Shown here piece after piece: positions 35,470 through 44,297 of a stretch of DNA of 64,000 bases. Source of the stretch: JAVBKX01 sp031553835. GTDB lineage: Bacteria; Bacteroidota; Bacteroidia; Bacteroidales; Azobacteroidaceae. The position numbers were made by a program, and so were the translations under genes. The stretch lies in assembly GCA_031553835.1 (NCBI GenBank), contig JAVBKX010000031.1:1-64000 (forward strand). The letters run 5' to 3'. Every line of letters begins with the position of its first letter. The first letter of the stretch is position 1. A model generated the notes under the pieces. It did not search any database. It saw only the letters and a program-made list of their open reading frames with translations, and was not told the origin of the DNA.

Positions 35470-35745
35470 TTATTTAACAACAGCAGCAGCTAATTCTGCA
35501 CCTGGTTTAAATTTAACTACTTTTTTAGCAGCAATTTTAATAGGTTGCTTTGTTCTTGGGTTGATACCGGTTCTTGCACTTTTTTCAGTTACGGAATAAG
35601 TGCCAAAACCAACTAATGCCACTTTACCGTCTTTTTTTAATTCTTTGGAGATAGCAGCAATCATACCATCTAAAGCACGTTTAGAATCCGCTTTTGTCAA
35701 CCCAGATTCTGCTGCAATTGCACTGATCAATTCTGTTTTGTTCAT
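35470..35745 (-). CDS. HU family DNA-binding protein
   Basis: 91 residues, the usual HU length. Two N-terminal helices (Lys-Thr-Glu-Leu-Ile-X-X-Ile-Ala) and the beta-arm with Thr-Gly-Ile-Asn-Pro-Arg-Thr-Lys-Gln-Pro-Ile, where the Pro intercalates DNA. It bends and compacts DNA as a dimer. The single gene has its own strong promoter and terminator. Confidence 0.95.
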   Translation of the reverse strand: MNKTELISAIAAESGLTKADSKRALDGMIAAISKELKKDGKVALVGFGTYSVTEKSARTGINPRTKQPIKIAAKKVVKFKPGAELAAAVVK

Positions 35746-35811
35746 GACTAGACTATTTATATATTAAACAAAAAAATAAACTCAAGCTCTTCTCTTTCAT
35801 ATTTTCGACGC

Positions 35812-35843
35812 CAAATATAGAGCATATAAGATTAAAATTCAAA
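35812..35843 (-). promoter_or_regulatory. Promoter of the HU gene
   Basis: On the minus strand TTTG (35840-35843), a 20-bp spacer and TATATTTG (35812-35819) match the full Bacteroidetes consensus. The leader is about 60 bases. Confidence 0.8.
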
Positions 35844-35943
35844 CATTTGGTGCTTTTTTTTTATTTTTTTTAAAAATTCTGTCCAATGCACGTTTTTTTT
35901 CATGAAAATAACATGAAAAAAGGATTAATTCATGATAAAACAC

Positions 35944-35951
35944 TAACTTTG
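35944..35951 (+). promoter_or_regulatory. -7 element TAACTTTG for the rhomboid gene
   Basis: Exact TAnnTTTG match 27 bp before the ATG at 35978. The -33 region has no TTTG at the right distance. Confidence 0.5.
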
Positions 35952-35977
35952 CGGCCTAATTTAAAAACATCTACTTT

Positions 35978-36835
35978 ATGAACAATTATCGCAACGATGG
36001 ATTCAATGCAATTCCAGCGGTAACCAAAAGTATTCTGATCATTAATGTTATTATTTGGCTGGCCAGTTATTTTTTCTGGCGCGGGCATGATAATGTATTA
36101 GTGGATATTTTGGGGTTGTACTATATACAATCTCCTTATTTTCATTGGTTCCAATACATTACCTACATGTTTACCCATGTGGAGTTTACCCATATTTTCT
36201 TCAATATGTTTGCCGCTTATATGTTTGGAGTTACATTGGAGCGGGTGTGGGGCTCAAAACGTTATTTGTTTTATTATCTTTTTACCGGAGTTGGTGCAGG
36301 ATTGATACAAACGCTTGTGAGTTACCTGACGGGAAACTATTACGGGATGACGATTGGCGCATCGGGAGCTGTTTATGGTATTTTACTTGCTTTTGGAATG
36401 ATGTATCCCAACGTACCTCTTTACATTTTGTTTATTCCTGTCCCTATTAAAGCAAAATATTTTGTTGTCGGCTATGGTTTGATCGAATTGTTTTTGGGTT
36501 TTGCCAATCGTGCAGGGGACAATGTCGCACACTTCGCCCATTTGGGTGGAATGTTATTTGGCATTATACTTATACTCTATTGGAATCATATAGAAAAAAA
36601 AGGAAGGAACGGTAATTCCTGGTGGAAATCATTCAGCAACATATTCAAATCTAAGTCATCTTTGCATACAAATCACTCATCGCAAAGCCGGTTTGATTCG
36701 GAATACAATTATAATGCGAAAAAAAATGAATCGAATGCTGAAATTGACGCCATTTTGGAGAAAATAAAACGTTCCGGATACGACAGCTTAACCAAAGAAG
36801 AAAAACAAAAGTTGTTTGATGCGAGCAAAAAATAA
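35978..36835 (+). CDS. Rhomboid family intramembrane serine protease
   Basis: 285 residues with six transmembrane helices and a cytoplasmic Ser/Asn/Lys-rich tail. The serine motif Gly-Ala-Ser-Gly (Ser129) and the catalytic His of His-Phe-Ala-His-Leu-Gly-Gly (His188) make the catalytic dyad; the conserved Asn/His pair of helix 2 is seen in Thr-His-Ile-Phe-Phe-Asn-Met-Phe. It cleaves transmembrane substrates; which ones is unknown. It overlaps the next gene by 17 bp, a pairing common in Bacteroidetes. Confidence 0.92.
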   Translation: MNNYRNDGFNAIPAVTKSILIINVIIWLASYFFWRGHDNVLVDILGLYYIQSPYFHWFQYITYMFTHVEFTHIFFNMFAAYMFGVTLERVWGSKRYLFYYLFTGVGAGLIQTLVSYLTGNYYGMTIGASGAVYGILLAFGMMYPNVPLYILFIPVPIKAKYFVVGYGLIELFLGFANRAGDNVAHFAHLGGMLFGIILILYWNHIEKKGRNGNSWWKSFSNIFKSKSSLHTNHSSQSRFDSEYNYNAKKNESNAEIDAILEKIKRSGYDSLTKEEKQKLFDASKK

Positions 36836-37979
36836 TTCGAACAATAAGAAACGGTCGTTTGCCGGATGGTTCAACTCCACCGTTTTTATATTCAATATTG
36901 TAGCTTTGGTTGTCTTGCTTTTAGCTGCCTTTTCAGACCGAATTTCGCCTAATCCCATGGTATTTTTTGCTTATTTAGGATTAGCATTTCCCTATATTTT
37001 ATTCATTAACTTATTGTTTTGTTGTTGGTGGGTGCTTACTTTCAAATGGAAGCGATTGTTGTATTGTTTACTGGTTTTCCTGCTTTGTTATAATGCGATC
37101 CACACCTATTTTCCTATTCATTCCAGGACCAAACAAATTCCCGAAAATTGCATCAAAGTATTATCATACAACACGATGAGTTTTCAACACATGTGCCCGC
37201 ACATGACTGACCATCCAAACCTGATTGTACAATACATGGTCAAAAGCAATGCAGATATTATTTGTATTCAGGAATATGCTGTCTCTACACAAAAGCAAAC
37301 CAATCTATTAACGGAAGATCGCTTAAACCGTGCGCTGAAAGATTATCCGTATCGTAAGGTACACAAAAAATTAAATACTAATTCTTCCGTAATAGGGATC
37401 GCTATTTTTTCTAAATTTCCAATTTTATCAACCAATGTATTAGACATTGAAAGCCCTTATAATGGAGCATTGCAAGCCGAACTTGACATAAATGGAAAAA
37501 CAACGACGCTTATTAATTGCCATTTAGAATCCAACAAATTGTCAATAGAAGAACGGAGCGAGTACAGCAAATTCGTAGGTGAACTGAAGGATGGAGGTAA
37601 AAACCTGGATTCCAAAAAGATTGATGATATGTATGCAAAAATGTCAAATAAACTTACGCCGGCATTTAAACTGCGCGCCAAACAAGCCAGGCTCATCTCC
37701 GACACCATTCTTCATTCTAAAAATCCATACATAATTGTATGCGGTGATTTTAATGACACGCCTGTTTCTTATGCTCGAAGGACCGTGAAAGGGAACCTGA
37801 TTGATTCGTTTGTAGAAAGCGGATCCGGCCTTGGTATTACTTTTAATAAATATCGATTTTATTTCCGCATTGATTATATTATGCACAGCAAAAATATCAA
37901 ATCATATAATTGCACTGTGGATAAAAATATTAAAAACTCAGACCACTACCCTATTTGGACTTATTTGGAATTCAATTAA
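36819..37979 (+). CDS. Endonuclease/exonuclease/phosphatase family membrane protein
   Basis: 386 residues from the ATG at 36819. Three N-terminal transmembrane helices (to about residue 95) anchor an EEP domain with Tyr-Asn-Thr near 117, Ile-Gln-Glu, Asn-Cys-His-Leu-Glu-Ser, Cys-Gly-Asp-Phe-Asn-Asp-Thr-Pro and a terminal Ser-Asp-His-Tyr-Pro. These are the metal and catalytic residues of the DNase I / inositol phosphatase fold. The domain would face the periplasm. Substrate unknown: phosphodiester lipid and nucleic acid are both possible. It overlaps the convergent lpxB by 4 bp. Confidence 0.88.
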   Translation: MRAKNNSNNKKRSFAGWFNSTVFIFNIVALVVLLLAAFSDRISPNPMVFFAYLGLAFPYILFINLLFCCWWVLTFKWKRLLYCLLVFLLCYNAIHTYFPIHSRTKQIPENCIKVLSYNTMSFQHMCPHMTDHPNLIVQYMVKSNADIICIQEYAVSTQKQTNLLTEDRLNRALKDYPYRKVHKKLNTNSSVIGIAIFSKFPILSTNVLDIESPYNGALQAELDINGKTTTLINCHLESNKLSIEERSEYSKFVGELKDGGKNLDSKKIDDMYAKMSNKLTPAFKLRAKQARLISDTILHSKNPYIIVCGDFNDTPVSYARRTVKGNLIDSFVESGSGLGITFNKYRFYFRIDYIMHSKNIKSYNCTVDKNIKNSDHYPIWTYLEFN

Positions 37980-39109
37980 TCGGTTGATATTCCTTTCAAT
38001 ATTGCATTGGCAGCCTTTTCAGAAGCTCCGGGAGTGCCTAATTTTTGTATCACTTCATCATAGCCTTGCAACATTTTCTGACGGTAATTGTCGCCATGAA
38101 GCAACCTGCCCAGTTCACTTTCAATATTTTGTTTGGAAAATGAAGCTGCAAACAACTCGCGGACTACGGTTTTTCCTGCAATTAAATTAACCAAAGAAAT
38201 GTATTTTACAGAGAAAAAATATTTAAATATAAAGGATGCGATACGTTTGACCGGCGTTTCATAGCAGACAGTCTGAGGAACTCGAAACAATGCGGTCTCT
38301 AATGTTGCTGTTCCGGAAGTAACCAAAGCTGCTGCAGCTTGTTGCAGCAACCGGTAAGTTTGATCAAATACAATAGAAACTGTATGTCCCTGAATATATT
38401 GATGATAATATTCGGGATCGATACCGGGCGCACCGGCAATCACGGCCTGGTAGGCCGGATAGGCAGCTGCTGCCTGGAGCATTGTAGGCAGATTATCTTT
38501 AATTTCTTGTTTTCGGCTTCCTGACAACAAAGCTATAATCGGCTTTTTATCCAATTGATTGATGCTGGTAAATTCTTCAAAAGTTTCATCAGCATACGGC
38601 CGCCTGGAGACCGCATCTACCGTCGGATTGCCTACATATTCCACTTCATATCGGTTTTGCTTATAAAAATCCACTTCGAAAGGAAGTATGCAAAGCATTT
38701 TATCTACATAGTTACGGATGTGTCGGATGCGTCTTTTTTTCCATGCCCAAATCTTCGGAGAAATATAATAATAGACGCGAATTTTAATATGATCATGAAT
38801 ATATTTCGCAATTTTTAAATTAAACCCGGGATAATCGACTAAAATGACAACATCTGGCCGATAGGCTTCAATATCCGCTTTACAAATCTCCATATTTTTG
38901 AAGATAGTACGCAGATTCAGTAATACAGGAATAAATCCCATAAAAGCCATTTCTTTGTAATGCTTGACTAACGTTCCGCCTACTGCCTGCATCAAATCAC
39001 CTCCAAAAAAACGAAAATCGGCTTCTTGGTCTTTCCCTTTGATCGCTTTCATCAAATTGGATGCATGCAAATCTCCGGAGGCTTCTCCGGCTACTAAGTA
39101 ATATTTCAT
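37976..39109 (-). CDS. lpxB: Lipid-A-disaccharide synthase
   Basis: 377 residues, GT19. Joins UDP-2,3-diacylglucosamine and lipid X to make the lipid A disaccharide. The start Val-Ala-Gly-Glu-Ala-Ser-Gly-Asp-Leu-His is the family signature, followed by Gly-Gly-Asp-X-Met and Tyr-Tyr-Ile-Ser-Pro-Lys-Ile-Trp-Ala-Trp-Lys. Peripheral membrane protein on the cytoplasmic face. The start overlaps the trmH stop as ATGA. Confidence 0.95.
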   Translation of the reverse strand: MKYYLVAGEASGDLHASNLMKAIKGKDQEADFRFFGGDLMQAVGGTLVKHYKEMAFMGFIPVLLNLRTIFKNMEICKADIEAYRPDVVILVDYPGFNLKIAKYIHDHIKIRVYYYISPKIWAWKKRRIRHIRNYVDKMLCILPFEVDFYKQNRYEVEYVGNPTVDAVSRRPYADETFEEFTSINQLDKKPIIALLSGSRKQEIKDNLPTMLQAAAAYPAYQAVIAGAPGIDPEYYHQYIQGHTVSIVFDQTYRLLQQAAAALVTSGTATLETALFRVPQTVCYETPVKRIASFIFKYFFSVKYISLVNLIAGKTVVRELFAASFSKQNIESELGRLLHGDNYRQKMLQGYDEVIQKLGTPGASEKAANAILKGISTD

Positions 39110-39642
39110 TTTAATTGAGAATTGAGAATTGAGAATTCATAAATCACAATGCCCGCAGTTACCGATACATTCAACGAATGTTTGGTTCCAAATTGTGGAA
39201 TTTCTATACATCCATCACAAAGGTCAATAGCTTCTTGTTCAACACCTTTGACTTCATTTCCAAAAATAATCGCTAATTTTACTGCCGGGTCCCATTTGAA
39301 ATCTTGTAAAGAAATGCTACCCTGCGCCTGTTCGACAGCCCAAACGGAGTATCCTTGCCATTTCAATTGTTTGATCGCATCGGTAGTCTGTTCAAAATAA
39401 ACCCATTCTACCGTATCTTCGGCTCCTAATGCTGTTTTATGAATTTCAGGATGCGGAGGAGTTGCCGTAATGCCGCATAAATAGACGGATTCGACTAAAA
39501 AAGCATCGGATGTGCGGAAGACAGAACCTACATTATGCAAACTCCTGACGTTATCCAAGACTACTACCAATGGTATTTTTTCCACCGTTTTAAATTCGTC
39601 TTGGCTTAAGCGGTTTAATTCCGTAATTTTTAACTTTCTCAT
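39106..39642 (-). CDS. TrmH/SpoU family RNA 2'-O-methyltransferase with repeat-derived C-terminus
   Basis: 178 residues of the SPOUT class. Motifs: Leu-Asp-Asn-Val-Arg-Ser-X-His-Asn-Val-Gly-Ser-Val-Phe-Arg-Thr-Ser-Asp near residue 30, Ile-Phe-Gly-Asn-Glu-Val-Lys-Gly-Val, and Ser-Leu-Asn-Val-Ser-Val-Thr-Ala-Gly-Ile at the SAM knot. Family members usually end soon after this last motif. Here the final ten residues (about EFSILNSQLK) are encoded by heptamer units of an AATTGAG repeat. The exact RNA target is not predicted. Confidence 0.92.
   Translation of the reverse strand: MRKLKITELNRLSQDEFKTVEKIPLVVVLDNVRSLHNVGSVFRTSDAFLVESVYLCGITATPPHPEIHKTALGAEDTVEWVYFEQTTDAIKQLKWQGYSVWAVEQAQGSISLQDFKWDPAVKLAIIFGNEVKGVEQEAIDLCDGCIEIPQFGTKHSLNVSVTAGIVIYEFSILNSQLK
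39113..39140. repeat. AATTGAG tandem heptamers at the trmH/lpxB junction
   Basis: Three exact AATTGAG units (39113-39133) and a fourth, AATTCAT (39134-39140). It is a single arm: no inverted partner is seen. It lies inside the trmH frame and one or two bases from the lpxB start. Same unit as the large repeat at 47449-47536. Confidence 0.85.
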
Positions 39643-40074
39643 TTACAGATTAGCATTAGCTGCCTGAAATGCTATCGCATACAGTTTCATTTGTTTTACC
39701 ATAGCAACTAATCCATTGGAACGCGTAGGCGAAAGATGTTCTTTTAAGCCAATGGCATCAATAAAATACAAATCGGCAGATAAAATTTCTTCGGGTGTAT
39801 GGCCTGATAATACCCGGATCAGAAGCGATACGATGCCTTTAACGATTACAGCATCGCTTTCCCCCAGGAAAATAATTCTGCCTTCGATATAATCAGCCTG
39901 TAGCCAAACGCGACTTTGGCAACCTTCAATCAAATTATTCTGATTTTTATATTTTTCATCCAATGGAGATAGATCATTTCCCAATTCAATCAGATAAGCA
40001 TATTTGTCCATCCAATCGTCAAATGCGGAAAATTCCTCGATCAAAGTCTCCTGCGTTTCGTTTATCGTATTCAT
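39643..40074 (-). CDS. sufE: SufE family cysteine desulfurase partner
   Basis: 143 residues. Accepts sulfane sulfur from SufS for iron-sulfur cluster assembly. Cys52 in Leu-Ile-Glu-Gly-Cys-Gln-Ser-Arg-Val-Trp matches the sulfur-accepting Cys of E. coli SufE. The Gly-Leu-X-X-X-Leu-Ser-Pro-X-Arg-X-Asn-Gly end is also typical. The rest of the suf operon is not in view. It is directly followed (no gap) by trmH. Confidence 0.92.
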   Translation of the reverse strand: MNTINETQETLIEEFSAFDDWMDKYAYLIELGNDLSPLDEKYKNQNNLIEGCQSRVWLQADYIEGRIIFLGESDAVIVKGIVSLLIRVLSGHTPEEILSADLYFIDAIGLKEHLSPTRSNGLVAMVKQMKLYAIAFQAANANL

Positions 40075-40083
40075 TTCGAATTA

Positions 40084-41073
40084 TTACTCATTATAAATGA
40101 TGGACAATACTGTTTGTCCCACAGCCAGTAAAGTTTCTTTACTTACATGATCCATATTGTCGTTCAATGTATGCCAATACGATCCGAAGCCTGTAGCGGT
40201 ATTTGGATCGTAATGTATAATATCAGCACAAGGGATCTGTAAGTTTTTCACTACCTGTACATGATCGTCTTCAATCGATCCTCCGGTCTGTGAAATAAAA
40301 TAATTTGTATATCCTAATGCCTGGGCTGTTTCCCAGATTTTATCAACCACTTGCGCAGCATAGTGAACCGAAAATTTTTCTTTATAAAAAACAGCGCCGG
40401 GCGCTCCGACCATATCCAGCAATATTCCGTATTTAGCCCTGTAATTCGGAATGTGAGGATGCCGGGACCAATATTCCGACCCTAAACAATACCCGCTTTC
40501 TGAAACGAGAGAACGTTCAAAAGCAGGCGCACCCCAATCTTCTGCGTCAAAAAATACAAGATCCACTCCCACCTGAGGTTGTTGTAATTGTATTTGCCGC
40601 GCTAATTCCAACAATACTCCGCATCCGCTGGCGCCATCATTGGCTCCGTCAATTGGTTTACGCCAATTACCCGGATCCGCATCACGATCTGCATAAGGAC
40701 GTGTATCCCAGTGTGCACATACTAAAATTCGATTTTGATTTTCCGGACGAAAAGACGCGATAATATTCCGGCTTTTTAATGTAAGACCGGCATAATTTTG
40801 CAAATCAACTTTTTGTTCGACGACCTGCGCTCCATATTTCTTAAGTTGTGTTACGAAATAATCGCCACATGCCACATGAGCGGGAGTATTCGGCACACGC
40901 GGGCCAAAAAACACCTGTGTTTGCATGAACGAGTATGCACTATCGGCATTGAATGAAGGAACTGCAACCAACGGTTTCTTATGCTGTCCGATTTCTGTGG
41001 CAGACTGAGTTTTGGAACTGCAGGCAAGTAACAGATTTCCCAATAAAATGAAATATATGAAACGATAAAACAT
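40084..41073 (-). CDS. M28 family peptidase, glutaminyl-cyclase-like lipoprotein
   Basis: 329 residues with a lipobox (Leu-Leu-Leu-Ala-Cys, C18). Zinc-site motifs are visible: His-Trp-Asp-Thr-Arg-Pro, Gly-Ala-Asn-Asp-Gly-Ala-Ser-Gly, Phe-Phe-Asp-Ala-Glu-Asp-Trp-Gly, and Ile-Glu-Asp-Asp-His. This set with the Arg-Pro-Tyr-Ala-Asp after the first His fits the glutaminyl-peptide cyclotransferase branch, which forms N-terminal pyroglutamate; Bacteroidetes type I signal peptidase cleavage often exposes an N-terminal Gln. Whether it is a cyclase or an aminopeptidase cannot be decided by sequence alone. Confidence 0.85.
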   Translation of the reverse strand: MFYRFIYFILLGNLLLACSSKTQSATEIGQHKKPLVAVPSFNADSAYSFMQTQVFFGPRVPNTPAHVACGDYFVTQLKKYGAQVVEQKVDLQNYAGLTLKSRNIIASFRPENQNRILVCAHWDTRPYADRDADPGNWRKPIDGANDGASGCGVLLELARQIQLQQPQVGVDLVFFDAEDWGAPAFERSLVSESGYCLGSEYWSRHPHIPNYRAKYGILLDMVGAPGAVFYKEKFSVHYAAQVVDKIWETAQALGYTNYFISQTGGSIEDDHVQVVKNLQIPCADIIHYDPNTATGFGSYWHTLNDNMDHVSKETLLAVGQTVLSIIYNE

Positions 41074-41268
41074 GTAATATTCGTATTAATTTTTAGAGTG
41101 CAAATATCGGAAATTATCCGGCAAATTAAAAACTTCTTATACTGTTTTAATCGAATTTACGAGATTGTGTGTTGATATATTGACCGCTCATAGATCTCCG
41201 ATTGTATCATCTTGTTCTCGCGACTAATCCAGCGCATTATTTATTCCCAATTTTATGAAATTTTTCCG

Positions 41269-41276
41269 TACTTTTG
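41269..41276 (+). promoter_or_regulatory. -7 element TACTTTTG upstream of the Uma2 gene
   Basis: Exact TAnnTTTG match, 39 bp before the ATG at 41316. No clear -33 element. The rest of the 41074-41268 gap shows nothing recognisable. Confidence 0.4.
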
Positions 41277-41315
41277 TCTCTGATTCAGTTCTAAACATTA
41301 GAAATTATAAATTCT

Positions 41316-41984
41316 ATGAATGCTAAAAACAAGAAAATCAAACCTTACCCCGCTACAGAAGAAAAGCCTAAAATGATAGAGGAACCTTTTGTAATGTATG
41401 GAACATTGGATTTAGATGAATCCAAACGCTACACGTATGCCGATTATTTAACATGGTTAGACGATAAACGGAGGGAACTAATCAATGGATTTATTCATTT
41501 GATGTCCGGGCCTACTGAAATACATGCACGTTTTAGTTTTAACTGGGCTTTACTTGTCGGAATGTTTGTTAAAAAGCGCAAAGGAAAATGTCGTATCTAC
41601 CATGCTCCATTTGATGTTCGCTTACCGATGCATGGAGAAAAAGATAATGATAAAATATTTAATGTAGTCCAACCGGATATTTGTGTTATTTGTGATTTAG
41701 CCAAAATAGATCAAAAAGGATGTTTAGGAGCTCCGGACTTAATTGTTGAAGTACTTTCTCCATCCTCTTTAAAATATGATTGGAATTATAAATTCAATTT
41801 ATATGAAGCCGCCGGTGTAAAAGAATATTGGATAGTTGACACCAAAGCTAAAATCATCAGTGTCTTTTTATTGCAATCCGATGGAAAATATGATCTGGGA
41901 CATATTTATGAATGCAATCAAAAAGCGCCTGTACATATTTTCGAAGGGTTGGAGATCGATTTAAATGAATTATTTGCAGAGTAG
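41316..41984 (+). CDS. Uma2 family (DUF820) PD-(D/E)XK endonuclease-like protein
   Basis: 222 residues. The Uma2 core is seen as Tyr-Leu-Thr-Trp-Leu near 48, Val-Gln-Pro-Asp-Ile-Cys-Val, and Pro-Asp-Leu-Ile-Val-Glu-Val-Leu-Ser-Pro-Ser with a downstream Lys-X-X-X-Tyr-X-X-X-Gly-Val-X-Glu-Tyr-Trp-Ile-Val-Asp. The Asp, Glu and Lys of this pattern form the nuclease-fold active site. Function of the family is unproven; many members are linked to mobile DNA. It is a solitary gene here. Confidence 0.88.
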   Translation: MNAKNKKIKPYPATEEKPKMIEEPFVMYGTLDLDESKRYTYADYLTWLDDKRRELINGFIHLMSGPTEIHARFSFNWALLVGMFVKKRKGKCRIYHAPFDVRLPMHGEKDNDKIFNVVQPDICVICDLAKIDQKGCLGAPDLIVEVLSPSSLKYDWNYKFNLYEAAGVKEYWIVDTKAKIISVFLLQSDGKYDLGHIYECNQKAPVHIFEGLEIDLNELFAE

Positions 41985-42001
41985 TCAATTATAATCTTTT
42001 C

Positions 42002-43333
42002 ATGATTGCAGGTGTAAAAAATCTCACATCAGGTCCTATTTTTAAACAATTGACAACGTTGGCTTTTCCGATTATGGCAACCAGTTTTGTTCAAATGGCT
42101 TACAATCTGACTGATATGGCCTGGATCGGTCGATTGGGAAGTGAATCGGTCGCTGCTGTCGGTTCCGTCGGCTTATTGATGTGGCTTACTACCTCCGGAG
42201 CATTGCTTTCAAAAGTCGGAGCTGAAGTAAGCATAGGACAATCGATCGGAGCCCGCAACATGAACGATGCCCGAATATATGCATCGCACACTACAACTAT
42301 TGCCCTTCTTTTAAGTCTGCTCATTGCTGTTATTTTATTTTTTGGCGCTGATTTTATACTTTCTTTTTTCAAATTATCGCCAAATATTTCAAGTGAAGCA
42401 GTCAATTATTTACGTATCGTATCAGGGGGATTGCCATTCGTTTTTCTCGTACTCACCTTTTCAGGAATATATAATGCTTCAGGAAGAAGTACAATTCCTT
42501 TTTATCTGATGGCCGCCGGATTAATCTGTAATATGGTATTAGATCCGTTGTTTATTTTCGGATTTGGCTGGAGAACCGAAGGTGCCGCCTGGGCTACTTT
42601 GCTTTCTCAACTATTGGTTTTTGTCCTTTTTATTTGGCAACTCAAACAACGCAGCGGCATATTAAACCGTTTTCCGCTTTTCGTCCATTTACAAAAAACA
42701 TATAGTCTGCGAATCATCAAATTAGGATTTCCTGTCGCCGTAATGAGTACTCTCTTTGCTATACTCAACATGACCCTGGCCCGCATCGCTTCTGTTTTCG
42801 GCGGACATATCGGATTGATGAGCCAAACGACAGGCGGACAAATCGAAGGAGTTACCTGGAATACTTCCCAAGGATTTTCTACCGCTTTAGGAGCTTTTGT
42901 GGCGCAAAATTATGGAGCTGGCAAAAAAGAACGAACAAAAAAAGCATATCAATACACCCTGTTGCTCATGTCGTCGCTGGGTATTATCGTATCTGCCGGC
43001 TTTTTATTGTTCGGAAAAGAAATATTCGGTATTTTTGTTCCTGAAGAGCAAGCCAGAATCGCCGGAGGTGAATATCTCACTATCATGGGTGTTTCCCAAT
43101 TATTTATGATGTGGGAATTGACCACTCAAGGGATGTTTAATGGTTATGGAAAGACGCTGCCACCGGCCATTGTCAGCATATTGTTTAACGTGGCGCGCAT
43201 TCCTCTCGCGCTTTATCTGGCTCCGGTATATGGCGTAGCCGGTATTTGGTGGGCAATCGTCATTTCTTCAATGTTAAAAGGACTTATTTTGCCAATTTGG
43301 TTAGCATTTATTTACAAAAGAAAATTACAATGA
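42002..43333 (+). CDS. MATE family efflux transporter
   Basis: 443 residues with 12 transmembrane helices. The N-terminal Leu-Ala-Phe-Pro-Ile-Met-Ala-Thr-Ser-Phe-Val-Gln-Met-Ala-Tyr-Asn-Leu-Thr-Asp-Met pattern and the internal repeat (second half from about residue 235) are typical of MATE proteins, which export cationic drugs or other solutes by Na+ or H+ antiport. Substrate unknown. It overlaps the GSCFA gene as ATGA. Confidence 0.92.
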   Translation: MIAGVKNLTSGPIFKQLTTLAFPIMATSFVQMAYNLTDMAWIGRLGSESVAAVGSVGLLMWLTTSGALLSKVGAEVSIGQSIGARNMNDARIYASHTTTIALLLSLLIAVILFFGADFILSFFKLSPNISSEAVNYLRIVSGGLPFVFLVLTFSGIYNASGRSTIPFYLMAAGLICNMVLDPLFIFGFGWRTEGAAWATLLSQLLVFVLFIWQLKQRSGILNRFPLFVHLQKTYSLRIIKLGFPVAVMSTLFAILNMTLARIASVFGGHIGLMSQTTGGQIEGVTWNTSQGFSTALGAFVAQNYGAGKKERTKKAYQYTLLLMSSLGIIVSAGFLLFGKEIFGIFVPEEQARIAGGEYLTIMGVSQLFMMWELTTQGMFNGYGKTLPPAIVSILFNVARIPLALYLAPVYGVAGIWWAIVISSMLKGLILPIWLAFIYKRKLQ

Positions 43334-44268
43334 ATCTGCAAACTGTTGTACAAATCCATCCTTACAATTTCAGGATTTCGCATCAGGATCATATCATGAT
43401 GTTAGGATCTTGCTTTGCAGAAAACCTGTTTTCTTACATGCAGGATTCGGGATTTATGGTAGATGGTAATCCATTCGGTATTTTGTATAATCCTGAATCA
43501 ATTACATTTGCTTTGCAGAGATTGCTTCGCCCAACCCCTTATACTGAAAACGATTTATTCGAGCACCAGGGAATTTTTCACAGTTTTGACCATCACAGCC
43601 GGTTTTCTGATGTTTCTGCTAAACAATGCCTGACCAATATTAATCAACGCTTAAATCAATCATCTGTTTTTTTAGAAGAAACAACCTTGTTTATCATCAC
43701 ATTCGGCACAGCTTATGTATATTATGGAAAAGAAAATAAAGTGGTTTCCAATTGCCATAAAATGCCTGACAAACATTTTATTCGCAGCAGGTTATCTGTC
43801 GATACAATTACAAAAACGTGGTGCGAATTGATTGCCGAAATACAAGAAAATAAACCTGAAGCGAAATTTTTGTTTACTGTCAGTCCTATTCGTCATTGGA
43901 AAGATGGAGCGCATGAAAATCAGCTGAACAAAGCAATTCTGTTGTTAGCAACTGAACAAATCTGCCGGCAACTTCCACAATGTTATTATTTTCCTTCATA
44001 CGAAATTATGATGGATGAATTGCGAGATTATCGTTTTTATGCCGACGACATGCTTCACCCATCCCCTATGGCTATCCAATATATTCGGGGGAAATTTTCG
44101 GCTTCATTTTTTGATAAAGCTACATTAGAAAAAGTAAAGGACTGGCAAAAATTAAATCAGGCATTACAGCATAAACCATTCAATCCGGATTCGGAGGAAT
44201 ACAAACAGTTTCAAGCGAATATATTGTCTAAGGTTCAACAATTGAAAGGTAAAAATGTGACACCTTGA
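43330..44268 (+). CDS. GSCFA domain protein
   Basis: 312 residues from the ATG at 43330. The name-giving motif Gly-Ser-Cys-Phe-Ala is at about residues 25-29, and His-Trp-Lys-Asp-Gly-X-His-Glu-Asn and Asp-Asp-Met-Leu-His-Pro-Ser also match. The family is a SGNH-hydrolase-like group common in Bacteroidetes; function unproven, esterase is inferred. The start overlaps the MATE stop, so cotranslation is likely. Upstream frame to 43246 is a MATE shadow. Confidence 0.88.
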   Translation: MNLQTVVQIHPYNFRISHQDHIMMLGSCFAENLFSYMQDSGFMVDGNPFGILYNPESITFALQRLLRPTPYTENDLFEHQGIFHSFDHHSRFSDVSAKQCLTNINQRLNQSSVFLEETTLFIITFGTAYVYYGKENKVVSNCHKMPDKHFIRSRLSVDTITKTWCELIAEIQENKPEAKFLFTVSPIRHWKDGAHENQLNKAILLLATEQICRQLPQCYYFPSYEIMMDELRDYRFYADDMLHPSPMAIQYIRGKFSASFFDKATLEKVKDWQKLNQALQHKPFNPDSEEYKQFQANILSKVQQLKGKNVTP

Positions 44269-44271
44269 TTT

Positions 44272-44292
44272 TTAATGTTTAATGTTAATTTT
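44272..44292. repeat. Short heptamer pair before murF-alr
   Basis: TTAATGT (44272-44278) and TTAATGT (44279-44285) in tandem and a degenerate third unit, in the spacer between GSCFA and murF-alr. Too short to be secure; listed because it has the same 7-bp tandem form as the larger repeats. Confidence 0.4.
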
Positions 44293-44297
44293 CAAAA

